A stretch of 64,000 nt of DNA from Pseudoduganella flava (GCF_007830495.1 NZ_VLKW01000012.1:62001-126000), one strand, 5' to 3'. Shown: positions 25,706 through 35,269, numbered from the stretch's first letter. Numbers and translations are program-made. The notes: generated from the letters alone by a model not told the origin.

Positions 25706-27018
25706 GTTTTCAGCCGCAGCTCCGCACTGCGCGCGTGCGCCTGCAGTCCTTCGCCGTACGCCAGCTCGGCGGCGACCTTGCCCAGCGTTTGCGCGCCCGC
25801 TTCGCTCACTTCGATGACGGACGAGCGCTTCTGGAAATCGTACACGCCCAGCGGCGACGAGAAACGCGCCGTGCGCGACGTCGGCAGCACGTGGTTCGGG
25901 CCGCAGCAATAGTCGCCCAGCGATTCGGACGAGAAGCGCCCCAGGAACATCGCTCCCGCGTGGCGGATCTTCTCGGCCCACTGGCGCGGATTCTCGGCGG
26001 AGATCTCCAGGTGCTCGGCGGCGATGCCGTTGGCGATCTCACATGCTTCTTCCATACTGCGCACCTTGATCAGCGCGCCGCGGTCCGTCAACGACGTGCG
26101 GATCACGTCCTGGCGCGGCATCGTCGGCAGCAGCTTCTGGATCGACGCTTCCACCTGCGCGATATAGCCGGCGTCCGGGCACAGCAGGATCGCCTGCGCC
26201 AGCTCGTCGTGCTCGGCCTGCGAGAACAGGTCCATCGCCACCCAGTCCGGGTCCGTGGTGCCGTCGCAGATCACGAGGATCTCGGACGGGCCGGCGATCA
26301 TGTCGATGCCCACCGCACCGAACACGCGGCGCTTGGCCGCGGCCACGTAGGCGTTGCCGGGACCGACGATCTTGTCGACCGGCTGGATCGACTCGGTGCC
26401 ATAGGCCAGCGCGGCGACGGCCTGCGCACCGCCGATGCCGATGACGCGGTCGACGCCGGCGATCGCCGCGGCGGCCAGCACCATCTGGTTCTTCACGCCG
26501 TCGGGGGTCGGCACGACCATCACGATCTCGCCCACACCGGCCACCTTTGCCGGCACCGCGTTCATCAGCACGGACGACGGATACGCCGCCTTGCCGCCCG
26601 GGACGTAGATGCCCACGCGGTCCAGCGGCGTGATGCGCTGGCCCAGCACCGTGCCATCGGCCTCGGTGTACGTGAAGCCCTGCAGCTCCTGTTTCTGGCG
26701 CTCGTGGAACACGCGGATGCGCTCGGCCGCCGTCTGCAGCGCGGTGCGTTGCGCGTCCGGCAGCGATGCCAGTGCCGCATCCAGTTCGGCCTGGCCGATC
26801 TCGAAGGCGTGGATGTCGGCCGCGCCGCCGTTCGGGATGCGGTCGAACTTGTTCGTGTATTCAACGACCGCCTCGTCGCCGCGCGCCCGCACCTGGGCGA
26901 TGATGTCGGTGACGGCCTTCTCGATGGCGAAGTCGGTCTCCGCCTCGAACGCGAGCAGCGCGTCGAGGGTTTCCTGGAAGTCGATGGCGGTGGAATCGAG
27001 TTTGCGAAGTTGGATCAT
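25702..27018 (-). CDS. hisD: Histidinol dehydrogenase
   Basis: 438 residues, full length. The family signature region is seen in GVYVPGGKAAYPSSVLMN (as GIYVPGG), IAGPSEILVI and the zinc and catalytic region LFSQAEHDELAQAIL, plus NHVLPTS near the C-terminus. It oxidises histidinol to histidine with two NAD+. The methyltransferase starts within its stop codon. Confidence 0.96.
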   Translation of the reverse strand: MIQLRKLDSTAIDFQETLDALLAFEAETDFAIEKAVTDIIAQVRARGDEAVVEYTNKFDRIPNGGAADIHAFEIGQAELDAALASLPDAQRTALQTAAERIRVFHERQKQELQGFTYTEADGTVLGQRITPLDRVGIYVPGGKAAYPSSVLMNAVPAKVAGVGEIVMVVPTPDGVKNQMVLAAAAIAGVDRVIGIGGAQAVAALAYGTESIQPVDKIVGPGNAYVAAAKRRVFGAVGIDMIAGPSEILVICDGTTDPDWVAMDLFSQAEHDELAQAILLCPDAGYIAQVEASIQKLLPTMPRQDVIRTSLTDRGALIKVRSMEEACEIANGIAAEHLEISAENPRQWAEKIRHAGAMFLGRFSSESLGDYCCGPNHVLPTSRTARFSSPLGVYDFQKRSSVIEVSEAGAQTLGKVAAELAYGEGLQAHARSAELRLKT

Positions 27019-27034
27019 AGGTTCAGCTCTTCAT

Positions 27035-27715
27035 TCAACCTTGTTGCGACGACGCCCGTTCGAACGCGTCGAGGATCGGTTGCAGGCGCGCGCGCTTCAA
27101 CTTCAGCGCGGCCTGGTTGACGACGAGGCGGGACGAGATGTCCATGATCTCCTCCACTTCCACCAGGTTGTTCGCGCGCAGCGTGCTGCCCGTGCTGACC
27201 AGGTCGACGATGGCATCCGACAGGCCGACCAGCGGCGCCAGTTCCATCGAGCCGTACAGCTTGATCAGGTCGACGTGCACGCCCTTCTTCGCGAAGTGCT
27301 CGCGCGCCATCTGCGTGAACTTGGTCGCGACGCGCAGGCGCGCGCCCTGGCGCACGGCCGTCTCGTAATCGAAGCCCGCCTTCACGGCGACGGACATGCG
27401 GCAGCGCGCGATGTTCAGGTCGATCGGCTGGTACAGGCCCTCGCCGCCGTGCTCGAACAGCACGTCCTTGCCGGCCACGCCGAAGTCGGCGGCGCCGTAC
27501 TGCACATAGGTCGGCACGTCGGTGGCGCGCACGATCAGCACCCGCACGTTCGGGTCGTTGGTCGGCAGGATCAGCTTGCGCGACGTCTCCGGGCTTTCCG
27601 TGACGGTGATGCCCGCGGCGGCCAGCAGCGGCAGCGTGTCCTCGAAGATCCTGCCCTTGGACAGCGCGAGGATCAGTTGCGAGCTGTCGGTGGCCTGGCT
27701 GGCGATGGTGGTCAT
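27035..27715 (-). CDS. hisG: ATP phosphoribosyltransferase, short form
   Basis: 226 residues. It has LILALSKGRIFEDTLPLL at the start and the PRPP-binding DLVSTGSTLRANNLVEVE. It lacks the C-terminal regulatory domain of long HisG, which is normal for the short type (not a truncation). Short HisG needs HisZ, which is not in this window. First step of histidine synthesis, feedback-controlled. It starts 1 bp after the murA stop. Confidence 0.95.
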   Translation of the reverse strand: MTTIASQATDSSQLILALSKGRIFEDTLPLLAAAGITVTESPETSRKLILPTNDPNVRVLIVRATDVPTYVQYGAADFGVAGKDVLFEHGGEGLYQPIDLNIARCRMSVAVKAGFDYETAVRQGARLRVATKFTQMAREHFAKKGVHVDLIKLYGSMELAPLVGLSDAIVDLVSTGSTLRANNLVEVEEIMDISSRLVVNQAALKLKRARLQPILDAFERASSQQG

Positions 27716-27716
27716 A

Positions 27717-28967
27717 TTATTTGATGCGGGTGATGTTGGCGCCGACGGCGGACAGTTTCACTTCCATGCGGTCGTAGCCGCGGTCCAGGTGGTAGATGCG
27801 GTCGACCAGCGTCTCGCCCTTCGCGGCCAGGCCGGCGATGACGAGCGACGCGGAAGCGCGCAGGTCCGTCGCCATCACCGGTGCGCCGATCAGCTGCGGC
27901 ACGCCCTTGATGTACGCGGTATTGCCGTCGATCTCGATCTGCGCGCCCAGGCGGTTCATCTCCTGCACGTGCATGAAGCGGTTCTCGAAGATCGTCTCGG
28001 TGACGCGGCTCGGGCCATCGGCGACGGTGTCGACGGCCATGAACTGCGCCTGCATGTCGGTCGGGAAGCCCGGGTATTCGGTGGTGCGGAACGTCACCGG
28101 CTTCGGGCGCGCATCCATCTGGGCGCGGATCCAGTTGTCGCCGACGGTCAAGCGCACGCCCATCTCACGCAGCTTGTCGAGTGCCGCGTCCATGATGTCC
28201 ACGCGCGTGTTGCGGATCGTGATGTCGCCACCGGTCGCCGCGACGGCGCACAGGAACGTGGCCGCTTCGATGCGGTCCGAGATCACCGCGTGCTCGGCGC
28301 CGTTCAGCGCGGGCACGCCCTGGATCACGAGGCGGTCGGTGCCGATGCCGTCGATCTTCGCACCCATTGCCACCAGCAGGTTGGCCAGGTCCGTCACTTC
28401 CGGCTCGCGCGCGGCGTTTTCCAGCACCGTCTCGCCTTCGGCCAGGGTGGCGGCCATCAGCAGGTTTTCCGTGCCCGTCACCGTGATCATGTCGGTGACG
28501 ACGCGCGTGCCCTTCAGCTTCTTCGCCTTCGCGTAGATGTAGCCGGCGTCGATCGAGATCTCGGCGCCCAGCGCCTGCAGGCCCTTGATGTGCTGGTCGA
28601 CGGGGCGCGAACCGATCGCGCAGCCGCCCGGCAGCGACACCTTGGCTTCGCCGAAGCGCGCCAGCAGGGGGCCCAGCACGAGGATCGAGGCGCGCATCGT
28701 CTTCACCAGCTCATACGGCGCTTCGAGCTTGTCGATTTTCGATCCGTTCAGCGTGACCTGGTCGCCGTTCTGCTCGACCGACAGGCCGGTCTGGCGCAGC
28801 AGTTTCAACATCGTCGCCACGTCGTGCAGGTTCGGCACGTTGGCGAGCTTCAGATCGCCGGCCGTCAAGAGGCCCGCGCACAGGATGGGAAGCGCCGCGT
28901 TCTTGGCGCCGGAGATCGGGATGTCGCCGACCAGGCGTTTGCCGCCGGTGATGAGCAGTTTGTCCAT
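27717..28967 (-). CDS. murA: UDP-N-acetylglucosamine 1-carboxyvinyltransferase
   Basis: 416 residues. It starts KLLITGGKRLVGDIPISGAK. The active-site cysteine that fosfomycin attacks is in LPGGCAIGSRPVD, so no natural resistance change is seen. The two-domain inside-out barrel repeats are evident. It starts peptidoglycan precursor synthesis by moving enolpyruvate from PEP. Its neighbours mirror E. coli, where ibaG and mla genes also lie upstream of murA. Confidence 0.97.
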   Translation of the reverse strand: MDKLLITGGKRLVGDIPISGAKNAALPILCAGLLTAGDLKLANVPNLHDVATMLKLLRQTGLSVEQNGDQVTLNGSKIDKLEAPYELVKTMRASILVLGPLLARFGEAKVSLPGGCAIGSRPVDQHIKGLQALGAEISIDAGYIYAKAKKLKGTRVVTDMITVTGTENLLMAATLAEGETVLENAAREPEVTDLANLLVAMGAKIDGIGTDRLVIQGVPALNGAEHAVISDRIEAATFLCAVAATGGDITIRNTRVDIMDAALDKLREMGVRLTVGDNWIRAQMDARPKPVTFRTTEYPGFPTDMQAQFMAVDTVADGPSRVTETIFENRFMHVQEMNRLGAQIEIDGNTAYIKGVPQLIGAPVMATDLRASASLVIAGLAAKGETLVDRIYHLDRGYDRMEVKLSAVGANITRIK

Positions 28968-28969
28968 GC

Positions 28970-29212
28970 TTAGCCTTGTGCCGAGAATTCTTCAGGGGTG
29001 AGCGTCTTCATCGACAGCGCGTGGATTTCCTCGCGCATGCGGTCGCCCAGCGCCGCGTAGACGAGCTGGTGGCGCTGGATCGGGCGCTTGCCGGCAAACG
29101 CCGGCGACACGATGACGGCGTTGAAATGCTGGCCGTCGCCTTCCACTTCGAGGTGGGTGCATTGCAGGCCGGCGGCGATGTAGCTGTGGATGGCTTCGGG
29201 TGTCGTGGTCAT
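28970..29212 (-). CDS. BolA/IbaG family protein
   Basis: 80 residues from ATG 29212 (MTTTPEAIHSYIAAGLQCTH). The BolA core is HLEVEGDGQHFNAVIVSPAF, then GKRPIQRHQLVYAALGDRM. The histidines and the early cysteine are candidate Fe-S ligands for partnership with monothiol glutaredoxins (one is encoded at 51841). The IbaG assignment rests on position beside murA and mla genes. Confidence 0.88.
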   Translation of the reverse strand: MTTTPEAIHSYIAAGLQCTHLEVEGDGQHFNAVIVSPAFAGKRPIQRHQLVYAALGDRMREEIHALSMKTLTPEEFSAQG

Positions 29213-29232
29213 GATGAAGTCCTTGATGTTGC

Positions 29233-29994
29233 TTAGTGTCGGAGTCGGTAGCCGCTTTGCAGCAACCGGATGGCCAGCAATGCGAGGGCCACCAGGAAGG
29301 CGGACACGATCGCAAGGCTCGTCCATGGGTTGATGTCGGACTGGCCGAAGAAGCCGTAGCGGAAGCCGTCGATCATGTAGAAGAACGGGTTGGCGTGCGA
29401 CACGGTCAGCCAGAACGGCGGCAGCGAGTGAATCGAGTAGAACACGCCGGACAGGAACGTCAGCGGCATGATCAGGAAGTTCTGGAACGCGGCCAGCTGG
29501 TCGAATTTCTCGGCCCAGATGCCGGCGATGAGGCCCATCGTGCCGAGGATCGCGGCGCCCAGCAGCGCGAACACGACGATCCACAGCGGCCACACAAAGC
29601 TCATGTGGGCGAACCAGGCGGTGACGACGAATACCCCGAGGCCGACGGCGATGCCGCGCACCATCGCGGCGATCGTGTAGGCCGAGAAGATCTCCCAGTG
29701 CGACAGGGGCGTCAGCAGCACGAACACGAGGTTGCCCGTGATCTTCGACTGGATCAGCGACGACGACGAGTTCGCGAACGAATTCTGCAGCACGCTCATC
29801 ATCACGAGGCCGGGAATCAGGAACGCCGTGTACGTCACGCCCGGGTACACCTGCACGCGCCCTTCGAGCACATGGCCGAAGATCAGCAGGTACAGCATGG
29901 CGGTCAGGATCGGCGCGGCGATCGTCTGCATCGCCACCTTGTAGAAGCGCAGCGTCTCCTTGTAGACGAGCGTGCGGAAACCGGTGGACATCAT
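29233..29994 (-). CDS. ABC-2 type transporter permease
   Basis: 253 residues from ATG 29994, overlapping the ATPase gene by 4 nt. Six hydrophobic segments are present, with the ABC-2 signature around SGVFYSIHSLPPFW and NPFFYMIDGFRYGFF. It forms an exporter with the adjacent ATPase, like E. coli YadG-YadH. The substrate is unknown; the mla and murA context hints at envelope components. Confidence 0.9.
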   Translation of the reverse strand: MMSTGFRTLVYKETLRFYKVAMQTIAAPILTAMLYLLIFGHVLEGRVQVYPGVTYTAFLIPGLVMMSVLQNSFANSSSSLIQSKITGNLVFVLLTPLSHWEIFSAYTIAAMVRGIAVGLGVFVVTAWFAHMSFVWPLWIVVFALLGAAILGTMGLIAGIWAEKFDQLAAFQNFLIMPLTFLSGVFYSIHSLPPFWLTVSHANPFFYMIDGFRYGFFGQSDINPWTSLAIVSAFLVALALLAIRLLQSGYRLRH

Positions 29995-30905
29995 ACGCCA
30001 CGCCCTTCCATGATCTGGATGAAGATGTCTTCCAGGTCGGCCTGCTGCAACTGCAGCTCGTCGATGACGGCGCCGTTCTCGCGCAGGCGGGCCAGGATAG
30101 GCTCCACTTCCGTGTATTCGTTGATCTTCAGGCTGTACTTCTTGCCCGTCTCCACCGGCTCGTTGTGCAGCACCAGCGGGCGCAGGTCGGCCGGAATGTC
30201 GCCCGCCTTCAGGTGCAGGATCAGCTGCGAGCCGGCGATGCGGCGGATCAGCGACGACATCGAGTCCAGCGCCACCACCTTGCCCGTCTTGAGCATCGCG
30301 ACGCGCTTGCACATCGCCTGCGCTTCTTCCAGGTAGTGGGTGGTCAGCACGATCGTGTGGCCTTCGCGGTTCAGGCGCGAGATGAATTTCCACAGCGTCT
30401 GGCGCAGCTCGACGTCCACGCCGGCCGTCGGCTCGTCCAGCACGATGACGGGCGGCTTGTGCACCAGCGCCTGGGCGACGAGCACGCGGCGCTTCATGCC
30501 GCCGGACAGCGCGCGCATATTGGTGTCCGCCTTGGTCGTCAGGTCGAGGTTTTCCATCACCTCGTCGATCCACTTGTCGTTGTTCGGCAGCCCGAAGTAC
30601 CCGGATTGCAGGCGCAGCGTTTCGCGCACCGTGAAGAACGGGTCGAACACCAGTTCCTGCGGCACCACGCCGAGCTTTTTGCGCGCCGCCCGGAAATCGG
30701 TCACCACGTCGTGGCCGTGGATGGACACGCTGCCGGCGTCTGGGCGGATCAGGCCCGCGATAATGGAGATCAGCGTCGTCTTGCCCGCGCCGTTCGGCCC
30801 GAGCAGGCCGAAAAATTCCCCTTCCTCGATCGAGAGCGATACCCCGCCCAGCGCCTGCAGCGACTTGTAGCGCTTCTCGACATTGCTGATTTGGATTGCT
30901 GTCAT
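29991..30905 (-). CDS. ABC transporter ATP-binding protein (YadG-like)
   Basis: 304 residues. Walker A GPNGAGKTTLI, Q-loop GVVPQELVFD, signature LSGGMKRRV, Walker B VIVLDEPTAGVD and switch histidine TTHYLEEA. A C-terminal extension of about 80 residues is normal for the family. It pairs with the permease next to it. Confidence 0.93.
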   Translation of the reverse strand: MTAIQISNVEKRYKSLQALGGVSLSIEEGEFFGLLGPNGAGKTTLISIIAGLIRPDAGSVSIHGHDVVTDFRAARKKLGVVPQELVFDPFFTVRETLRLQSGYFGLPNNDKWIDEVMENLDLTTKADTNMRALSGGMKRRVLVAQALVHKPPVIVLDEPTAGVDVELRQTLWKFISRLNREGHTIVLTTHYLEEAQAMCKRVAMLKTGKVVALDSMSSLIRRIAGSQLILHLKAGDIPADLRPLVLHNEPVETGKKYSLKINEYTEVEPILARLRENGAVIDELQLQQADLEDIFIQIMEGRGV

Positions 30906-31087
30906 GCTTGGCTTGTTCGTGTTGTGTGCAACGCTGACCGTTGCCCTGGCGGCCCACGCGGGGCCGGTGAAGCGGACGCTCTGGCACTCCTGGCAAGAGC
31001 AGCGGTCAATTATATTGGAATTTCGGTCCGGCCACGCCGGGCGGGGCCTGGCGACGCCGGATTACGGCGAGGGGAGGAAGGCGGGGG

Positions 31088-31435
31088 TCAATGGTGATGC
31101 AGTTCGGCGGACGTGGACACGTCGCGGGCCGGCTGGTCGCACTGGTCGGGCGACACGAGGGAACAGACGCCATACAGCTTGGTGAGGCTCTTCAGCATCG
31201 GCGGCAGGTTCACGAGGCGCAGCGTGATACCCGCCGTGTGGGCGGCGCGTTGCCACGCCAGCATCACGGAGACGGCCGCGGAATCGACGGCAGCCACGTT
31301 CGAGAGGTCGAAGACACTCTGCCCGGCACGGATCGCAGCGAGGCCGTGCTCCAGCGCCGCCGTGGCGTTGTCGACGGTCAGGGCGGTCAGGGACAGCATG
31401 CTGTTGGCGCTGTCGTTCATATCGTTTCGGGCCAT
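31088..31435 (-). CDS. mlaB: STAS-domain protein MlaB
   Basis: 115 residues. The STAS motif FDLSNVAAVDSAAVSVMLAW carries the conserved D-S turn. It is the small cytoplasmic regulator of the MlaFE transporter for outer-membrane phospholipid asymmetry. The start could also be ATG 31420; neither has a strong ribosome site. It follows mlaC. Confidence 0.85.
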   Translation of the reverse strand: MARNDMNDSANSMLSLTALTVDNATAALEHGLAAIRAGQSVFDLSNVAAVDSAAVSVMLAWQRAAHTAGITLRLVNLPPMLKSLTKLYGVCSLVSPDQCDQPARDVSTSAELHHH

Positions 31436-31478
31436 GTGAGGTGAGGTTACGGGCCGGCTTTGGGCCGGCCCAGGGTGA

Positions 31479-32123
31479 TTACTTCTTCGCGGTGGTCTGC
31501 AGCGGACGGCTTGCCAGCTGCTTGTTCTTCGCGGCCAGCGTCTTGATCAGGCCATCGATACCGCCCTTGCTGATCTCGGTGTTGAACGTACCCTTGTAGG
31601 TTTCCACCAGCCAGGCGCCCAGCACGTTGATGTCATAGATCTTCCAGCCGGCCGGCGTTTTCGCCACGCGGTAGTTCAGCAGGATCGGCTCGCGTGCCGT
31701 GTTCACCTGCGAGCGCACTTCCACTTCCGTATCGCTCGGATCGGCTCGCAGCGGCTTGAATTCGATCGTTTCGTTACGCACCTGCGACAGCGCGCCGGAG
31801 TACGTGTAGATCAGCAGCGTGCGGAATTCCGTCGACAGCGCGCGCTTCTGCTCCGGCGTCGCTTCGCGCCAGTAGCGGCCAGCGGCCAGCGCCGTCATGC
31901 GCTCGAAGTCCACGTACGGCAGGATCTTGGTTTCCACCAGGTCCATCACCTTCTTGGTGTTGCCTGCCTGGATATCCTTGTCGGCCTTCGCCGTGTTCAG
32001 CACTTCGGAGCTGATGCGCTTGACCAGCTGGTCCGGTGCCTCGTTGGCGCTTTGCGCCGCGGCGAAACCGGTGGCGGCAAAGGCCAGCGTGGCGGCGGCG
32101 AGCAGTTGTTTCATCAATTTCAT
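31479..32123 (-). CDS. mlaC: Periplasmic phospholipid-binding protein MlaC
   Basis: 214 residues from ATG 32123 (MKLMKQLLAAATLAF); a TTG six codons upstream is less likely. A signal peptide with probable cleavage after FAAA precedes the mature Tol-Tol-Ttg2 domain (YVDFERMTALAAGRYW, YNYRVAKTPAGWKIYDINV-like core). It shuttles phospholipids between the MlaA complex and the MlaFEDB transporter. The gap to mlaB holds a GC-rich dyad (31451-31471) without a T-run. Confidence 0.93.
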   Translation of the reverse strand: MKLMKQLLAAATLAFAATGFAAAQSANEAPDQLVKRISSEVLNTAKADKDIQAGNTKKVMDLVETKILPYVDFERMTALAAGRYWREATPEQKRALSTEFRTLLIYTYSGALSQVRNETIEFKPLRADPSDTEVEVRSQVNTAREPILLNYRVAKTPAGWKIYDINVLGAWLVETYKGTFNTEISKGGIDGLIKTLAAKNKQLASRPLQTTAKK

Positions 32124-32195
32124 GAGGTTGTACCTATTCAAGTTATACGATAGGGGCCGGCCATTATAACGGCCGGCAGCCCGGCAGGACGCACG

Positions 32196-32957
32196 TCACT
32201 GCGTGGCGCCTTCTCCGGTCGGCTTGACGGCCGGCTGCTCAGGCACGTTTTCCTCGCTCTTCGTCTGCGGCACCTCGCCGTCGTACACCTGGCTCTGGCG
32301 GCGCTGCAGGAAACCGTCGCGGATGAACTCGTACCGATCCAACGCGGCATCCTCCAGCAGCGTTGACGCGTCGAGCAATGCGGCGCGCTGGTCGATCACG
32401 CGCACGCCGGCGCCGATGTTGCGCACATTGACCGGGTCCTTGTAACCCCACGGGTCGGCGGCGATGTCCAGCGGCAGGCCGACGGTGTCACGCAGCGTCG
32501 ACGGGCCCAGGAGCGGCAGCATCATGTACGGGCCCGACTGGACGCCCCAGCGGCCCAGCGTCTGGCCGAAATCTTCCTTGTGCTTCGGCAGGCCCGCCTC
32601 GGAGGCGATGTCGAACAGGCCCAGCACGCCGAACGTGGTGTTCAGTGCCACACGGCCCAGGTCGGACGCGCCTTCGCGGCCCTTGCCTTGCAAGAAGTTG
32701 TTGGCACCGGTCCACAGGTCCTGCAGGTTGCCGAAGAAGTTGCTGACGCCCGTCTGCACGATCGTCGGCGTAACGTTCTTGTAGCCGGTGGCGACGGGTT
32801 TCAGCGCATACGTGTCGACGGTGTCGTTGAACTGGAACACGGCACGGTTCCAGTTTTCCATCGGGTCGCGCTTGTCGGGACCGACGGCGCAGCCGGACAG
32901 CGTAACGGCGGCGGCCAGTGCCGCCAGCGTCGGCAAAACAGAAGTAGTACGGCGCAT
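32196..32957 (-). CDS. mlaA: Outer-membrane lipoprotein MlaA (VacJ)
   Basis: 253 residues with signal peptide and lipobox LSGC (cysteine about residue 23). The VacJ core shows NWNRAVFQFNDTVD, FFGNLQDLWTGANNFLQG, TFGVLGLFDIASEAG and GPYMMLPLLGPSTLRD. It removes mislocalised phospholipids from the outer leaflet. An acidic/Thr-rich C-terminal tail follows. It overlaps mlaD by 1 nt. Confidence 0.94.
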   Translation of the reverse strand: MRRTTSVLPTLAALAAAVTLSGCAVGPDKRDPMENWNRAVFQFNDTVDTYALKPVATGYKNVTPTIVQTGVSNFFGNLQDLWTGANNFLQGKGREGASDLGRVALNTTFGVLGLFDIASEAGLPKHKEDFGQTLGRWGVQSGPYMMLPLLGPSTLRDTVGLPLDIAADPWGYKDPVNVRNIGAGVRVIDQRAALLDASTLLEDAALDRYEFIRDGFLQRRQSQVYDGEVPQTKSEENVPEQPAVKPTGEGATQ

Positions 32958-33427
32958 CAGTTGGAGTCCTTTCCTTCAGCGGCCTTGCTGTAAATGAATT
33001 GGTTGATCAGGTCTTCCAGCACCGCGGCGGACTGCGTGCGGGCGATCTTGTCGCCTTGCGCCAGGTTCTTCTCGTCGCCGCCGGCTTCGATGCCGATGTA
33101 TTGCTCGCCCAGCAGGCCGGACGTCAGGATCTTGGCCGAGCTGTCTTTCGGGAACTTGTACGTCGAATCCATCTCCAGCGTCACGGCGGCCTTGTACGAC
33201 TTGTCGTCGAACGCGATCTGCGCCACGCGGCCAACGACCACGCCGGACGCTTTCACCGCCGCCTGCGGACGCAGGCTGCCGACATTGTCGAACTTGGCGG
33301 TGATCTCATACGTCTTCGCGAGCGAGAACGAGCTGTTGTTGCCGGCTTTCAGGGCCAGGAACATCAGCGCCGCGACGCCGATGACGACGAACAGACCAAC
33401 CCACACATCCAGAGATTTGCGTTGCAT
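32957..33427 (-). CDS. mlaD: MCE-domain membrane protein MlaD
   Basis: 156 residues from ATG 33427 (MQRKSLDVWVGLF). One N-terminal membrane helix, then a single MCE domain (VGSLRPQAAVKASGVVVG, LTSGLLGEQYIGIEAGG). It forms the periplasmic hexameric ring of the MlaFEDB lipid transporter. Confidence 0.94.
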   Translation of the reverse strand: MQRKSLDVWVGLFVVIGVAALMFLALKAGNNSSFSLAKTYEITAKFDNVGSLRPQAAVKASGVVVGRVAQIAFDDKSYKAAVTLEMDSTYKFPKDSSAKILTSGLLGEQYIGIEAGGDEKNLAQGDKIARTQSAAVLEDLINQFIYSKAAEGKDSN

Positions 33428-33486
33428 AAAACTAATCCTATAGGTTTTTGTCGAACTGCGCAGAGCGCTTCTTTCGAGTAACTTTT

Positions 33487-34281
33487 TTATTTGCTGAACA
33501 TCAGCGCCGTCAGCATGAAGTCGAGCCACCAGATCATCAGCGACGAGACGACGACCGAGCGCGTAGTGGCGCCGGCGACGTCTTCCGGCGTGGGCTGCGC
33601 CTCATAGCCCTGGTACAGCGAGATGAACGTGATGGCGACGCCGAACACGACGCTCTTGACGAAGCCGTTGAAGACGTCTTTCCACAGGTCGACACCGGCC
33701 TGCATCTGCGACCAGAACGCGCCGGCATCCACGCCGATCAGCTTCACGCCGACCAGGTAGCCACCGAAGATGCCGACCGCCGAGAAGATCGACGCCAGCA
33801 GGGGCACGGCGATGACACCGGCCCAGAAACGGGGCGCCAGCACGCGCTGGATCGGGTTCACGGCCATCATTTCCATCGCCGACAGCTGCTCGCCCGCCTT
33901 CATCAGGCCGATCTCGGCGGTCAGCGACGTGCCGGCACGGCCGGCGAACAGCAGGCCCGTGATGACGGGGCCCAGCTCGCGCGTCAGGCCCAGCGCGACG
34001 AGGAGGCCGAGCGATTCGGACGCGCCGTACTTGTTCAGCGTGTAATAGCCCTGCAGGCCGAGCACCATGCCGACGAACAGGCCGGACAGCGTGATGATCA
34101 GCAGCGAATAGTTGCCGATGAAGTGCAGCTGCTCGACGACCAGGTGCGGACGGCGCAGCATGCCCGGCGACAGGCCCAGCATCGAGAAGAATGTGCGCGT
34201 CGCGTAGCCGAGGCTCTCGACGTAATCGCGGACAGTGTTGCCGATGTCGGCGAGGAAGCGGCGGCCGATCATGCGCGGCAT
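33487..34281 (-). CDS. mlaE: MlaE permease of the phospholipid transporter
   Basis: 264 residues (start could be ATG 34272). The permease signature is LFAGRAGTSLTAEIGLMKA, then MEMMAVNPIQRVLAPRFW, and the C-terminal helices include GATTRSVVVSSLM. Overlaps mlaF by 13 nt. Confidence 0.94.
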   Translation of the reverse strand: MPRMIGRRFLADIGNTVRDYVESLGYATRTFFSMLGLSPGMLRRPHLVVEQLHFIGNYSLLIITLSGLFVGMVLGLQGYYTLNKYGASESLGLLVALGLTRELGPVITGLLFAGRAGTSLTAEIGLMKAGEQLSAMEMMAVNPIQRVLAPRFWAGVIAVPLLASIFSAVGIFGGYLVGVKLIGVDAGAFWSQMQAGVDLWKDVFNGFVKSVVFGVAITFISLYQGYEAQPTPEDVAGATTRSVVVSSLMIWWLDFMLTALMFSK

Positions 34282-35072
34282 CCCAGGCCGAGGTCCTCGG
34301 CCAGCGACTTGCCCGGGTAGTGGAACGGCACGGGGCCGTCCGCCTCCGCATGGACGAACTGTTTTACGTAAGGATCGGTCGATACCATCATTTCTGCCGG
34401 GGTGCCGTGGGCAACGATCTTGCCCTGCGACAGGAAGTACACATGGTCCGCAATCTGGAACGATTCCTTGACGTCGTGCGACACGAGGATGCTCGTCGAG
34501 CCGAGCGCATCGTTCAGGTTGCGGATCAGATTGGCGGTGACGCCCATCGAGATCGGGTCGAGGCCGGCGAACGGCTCGTCGTACATGATCAGCTGGGGGT
34601 CGAGCGCGATCGAACGGGCCAGTGCGACGCGGCGCGCCATGCCGCCGGAAATCTCGGCCGGCTTCAGCCGCGCGGCATTGCGCAGGCCGACTGCGTGCAG
34701 CTTCATCAGCACCAGGTCGCGGATCAGCTCTTCCGGCAAATCGGTATGCTCGCGCAGCGGGAAGGCCACGTTCTCGAACACGGTGAGGTCCGTGAACAGG
34801 GCGCCGTGCTGGAACAGCATGCCCATTTTGCGGCGCAACACGTACAAGTCTTTCGTCTTCAACTTGTGCACCACCTGCCCGTCCACGCTAACGTGGCCCT
34901 TGTTCGGACGCAACTGCCCGCCGATCAGGCGCAGCACGGTGGTCTTGCCACTACCGGAACCGCCCATGACCGCGACGACCTTCCCTTTGGGGAAGTCCAT
35001 CTGGAGCCCCGTCAGGATGGGGCGCTTCCCGTAGGAGAAGTGCAGGTCGCGGATTTCAACGAGATTTGGCAC
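34269..35072 (-). CDS. mlaF: MlaF ATP-binding protein of the phospholipid transporter
   Basis: 267 residues. Walker A GGSGSGKTTVLRLI, signature ISGGMARRVALARS, Walker B LIMYDEPFAGLD, switch SHDVKES. First gene of the leftward super-operon. Confidence 0.95.
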   Translation of the reverse strand: MPNLVEIRDLHFSYGKRPILTGLQMDFPKGKVVAVMGGSGSGKTTVLRLIGGQLRPNKGHVSVDGQVVHKLKTKDLYVLRRKMGMLFQHGALFTDLTVFENVAFPLREHTDLPEELIRDLVLMKLHAVGLRNAARLKPAEISGGMARRVALARSIALDPQLIMYDEPFAGLDPISMGVTANLIRNLNDALGSTSILVSHDVKESFQIADHVYFLSQGKIVAHGTPAEMMVSTDPYVKQFVHAEADGPVPFHYPGKSLAEDLGLGCRA

Positions 35073-35174
35073 GGATGACGCTCTTTATTTTTAATGCCAT
35101 ATTGTAATGCAGAAACCTCATAGTCTGCTGGCGCCCCCTTCAGAGCGGCTCATATGGCGCTAGTGAAGAGGGGA

Positions 35175-35204
35175 ATCATACAACACTACTAACCCGCCAG
35201 TCAG
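35175..35204 (-). promoter_or_regulatory. Candidate promoter of the mla-his-tat super-operon
   Basis: On the minus strand TATGAT (35175-35180) is a good -10; CTGACT (35199-35204), 18 bp upstream, is a weak -35. About 100 bp from the mlaF start. The call rests on base pattern only. Confidence 0.35.
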
Positions 35205-35269
35205 CAATTTACATTTGGCAAATGATGTTAATTTGTCGCACTGCAACATGACCATTCCACCGCTAAATG

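Noticed and set aside
27035..27715. HisG as a truncated gene
   Set aside because: Short-form HisG lacks the regulatory domain by design; 226 residues is its full length.
31451..31471. GC-rich hairpin as terminator between mlaC and mlaB
   Set aside because: No T-run follows on the coding strand and mlaB continues the operon.
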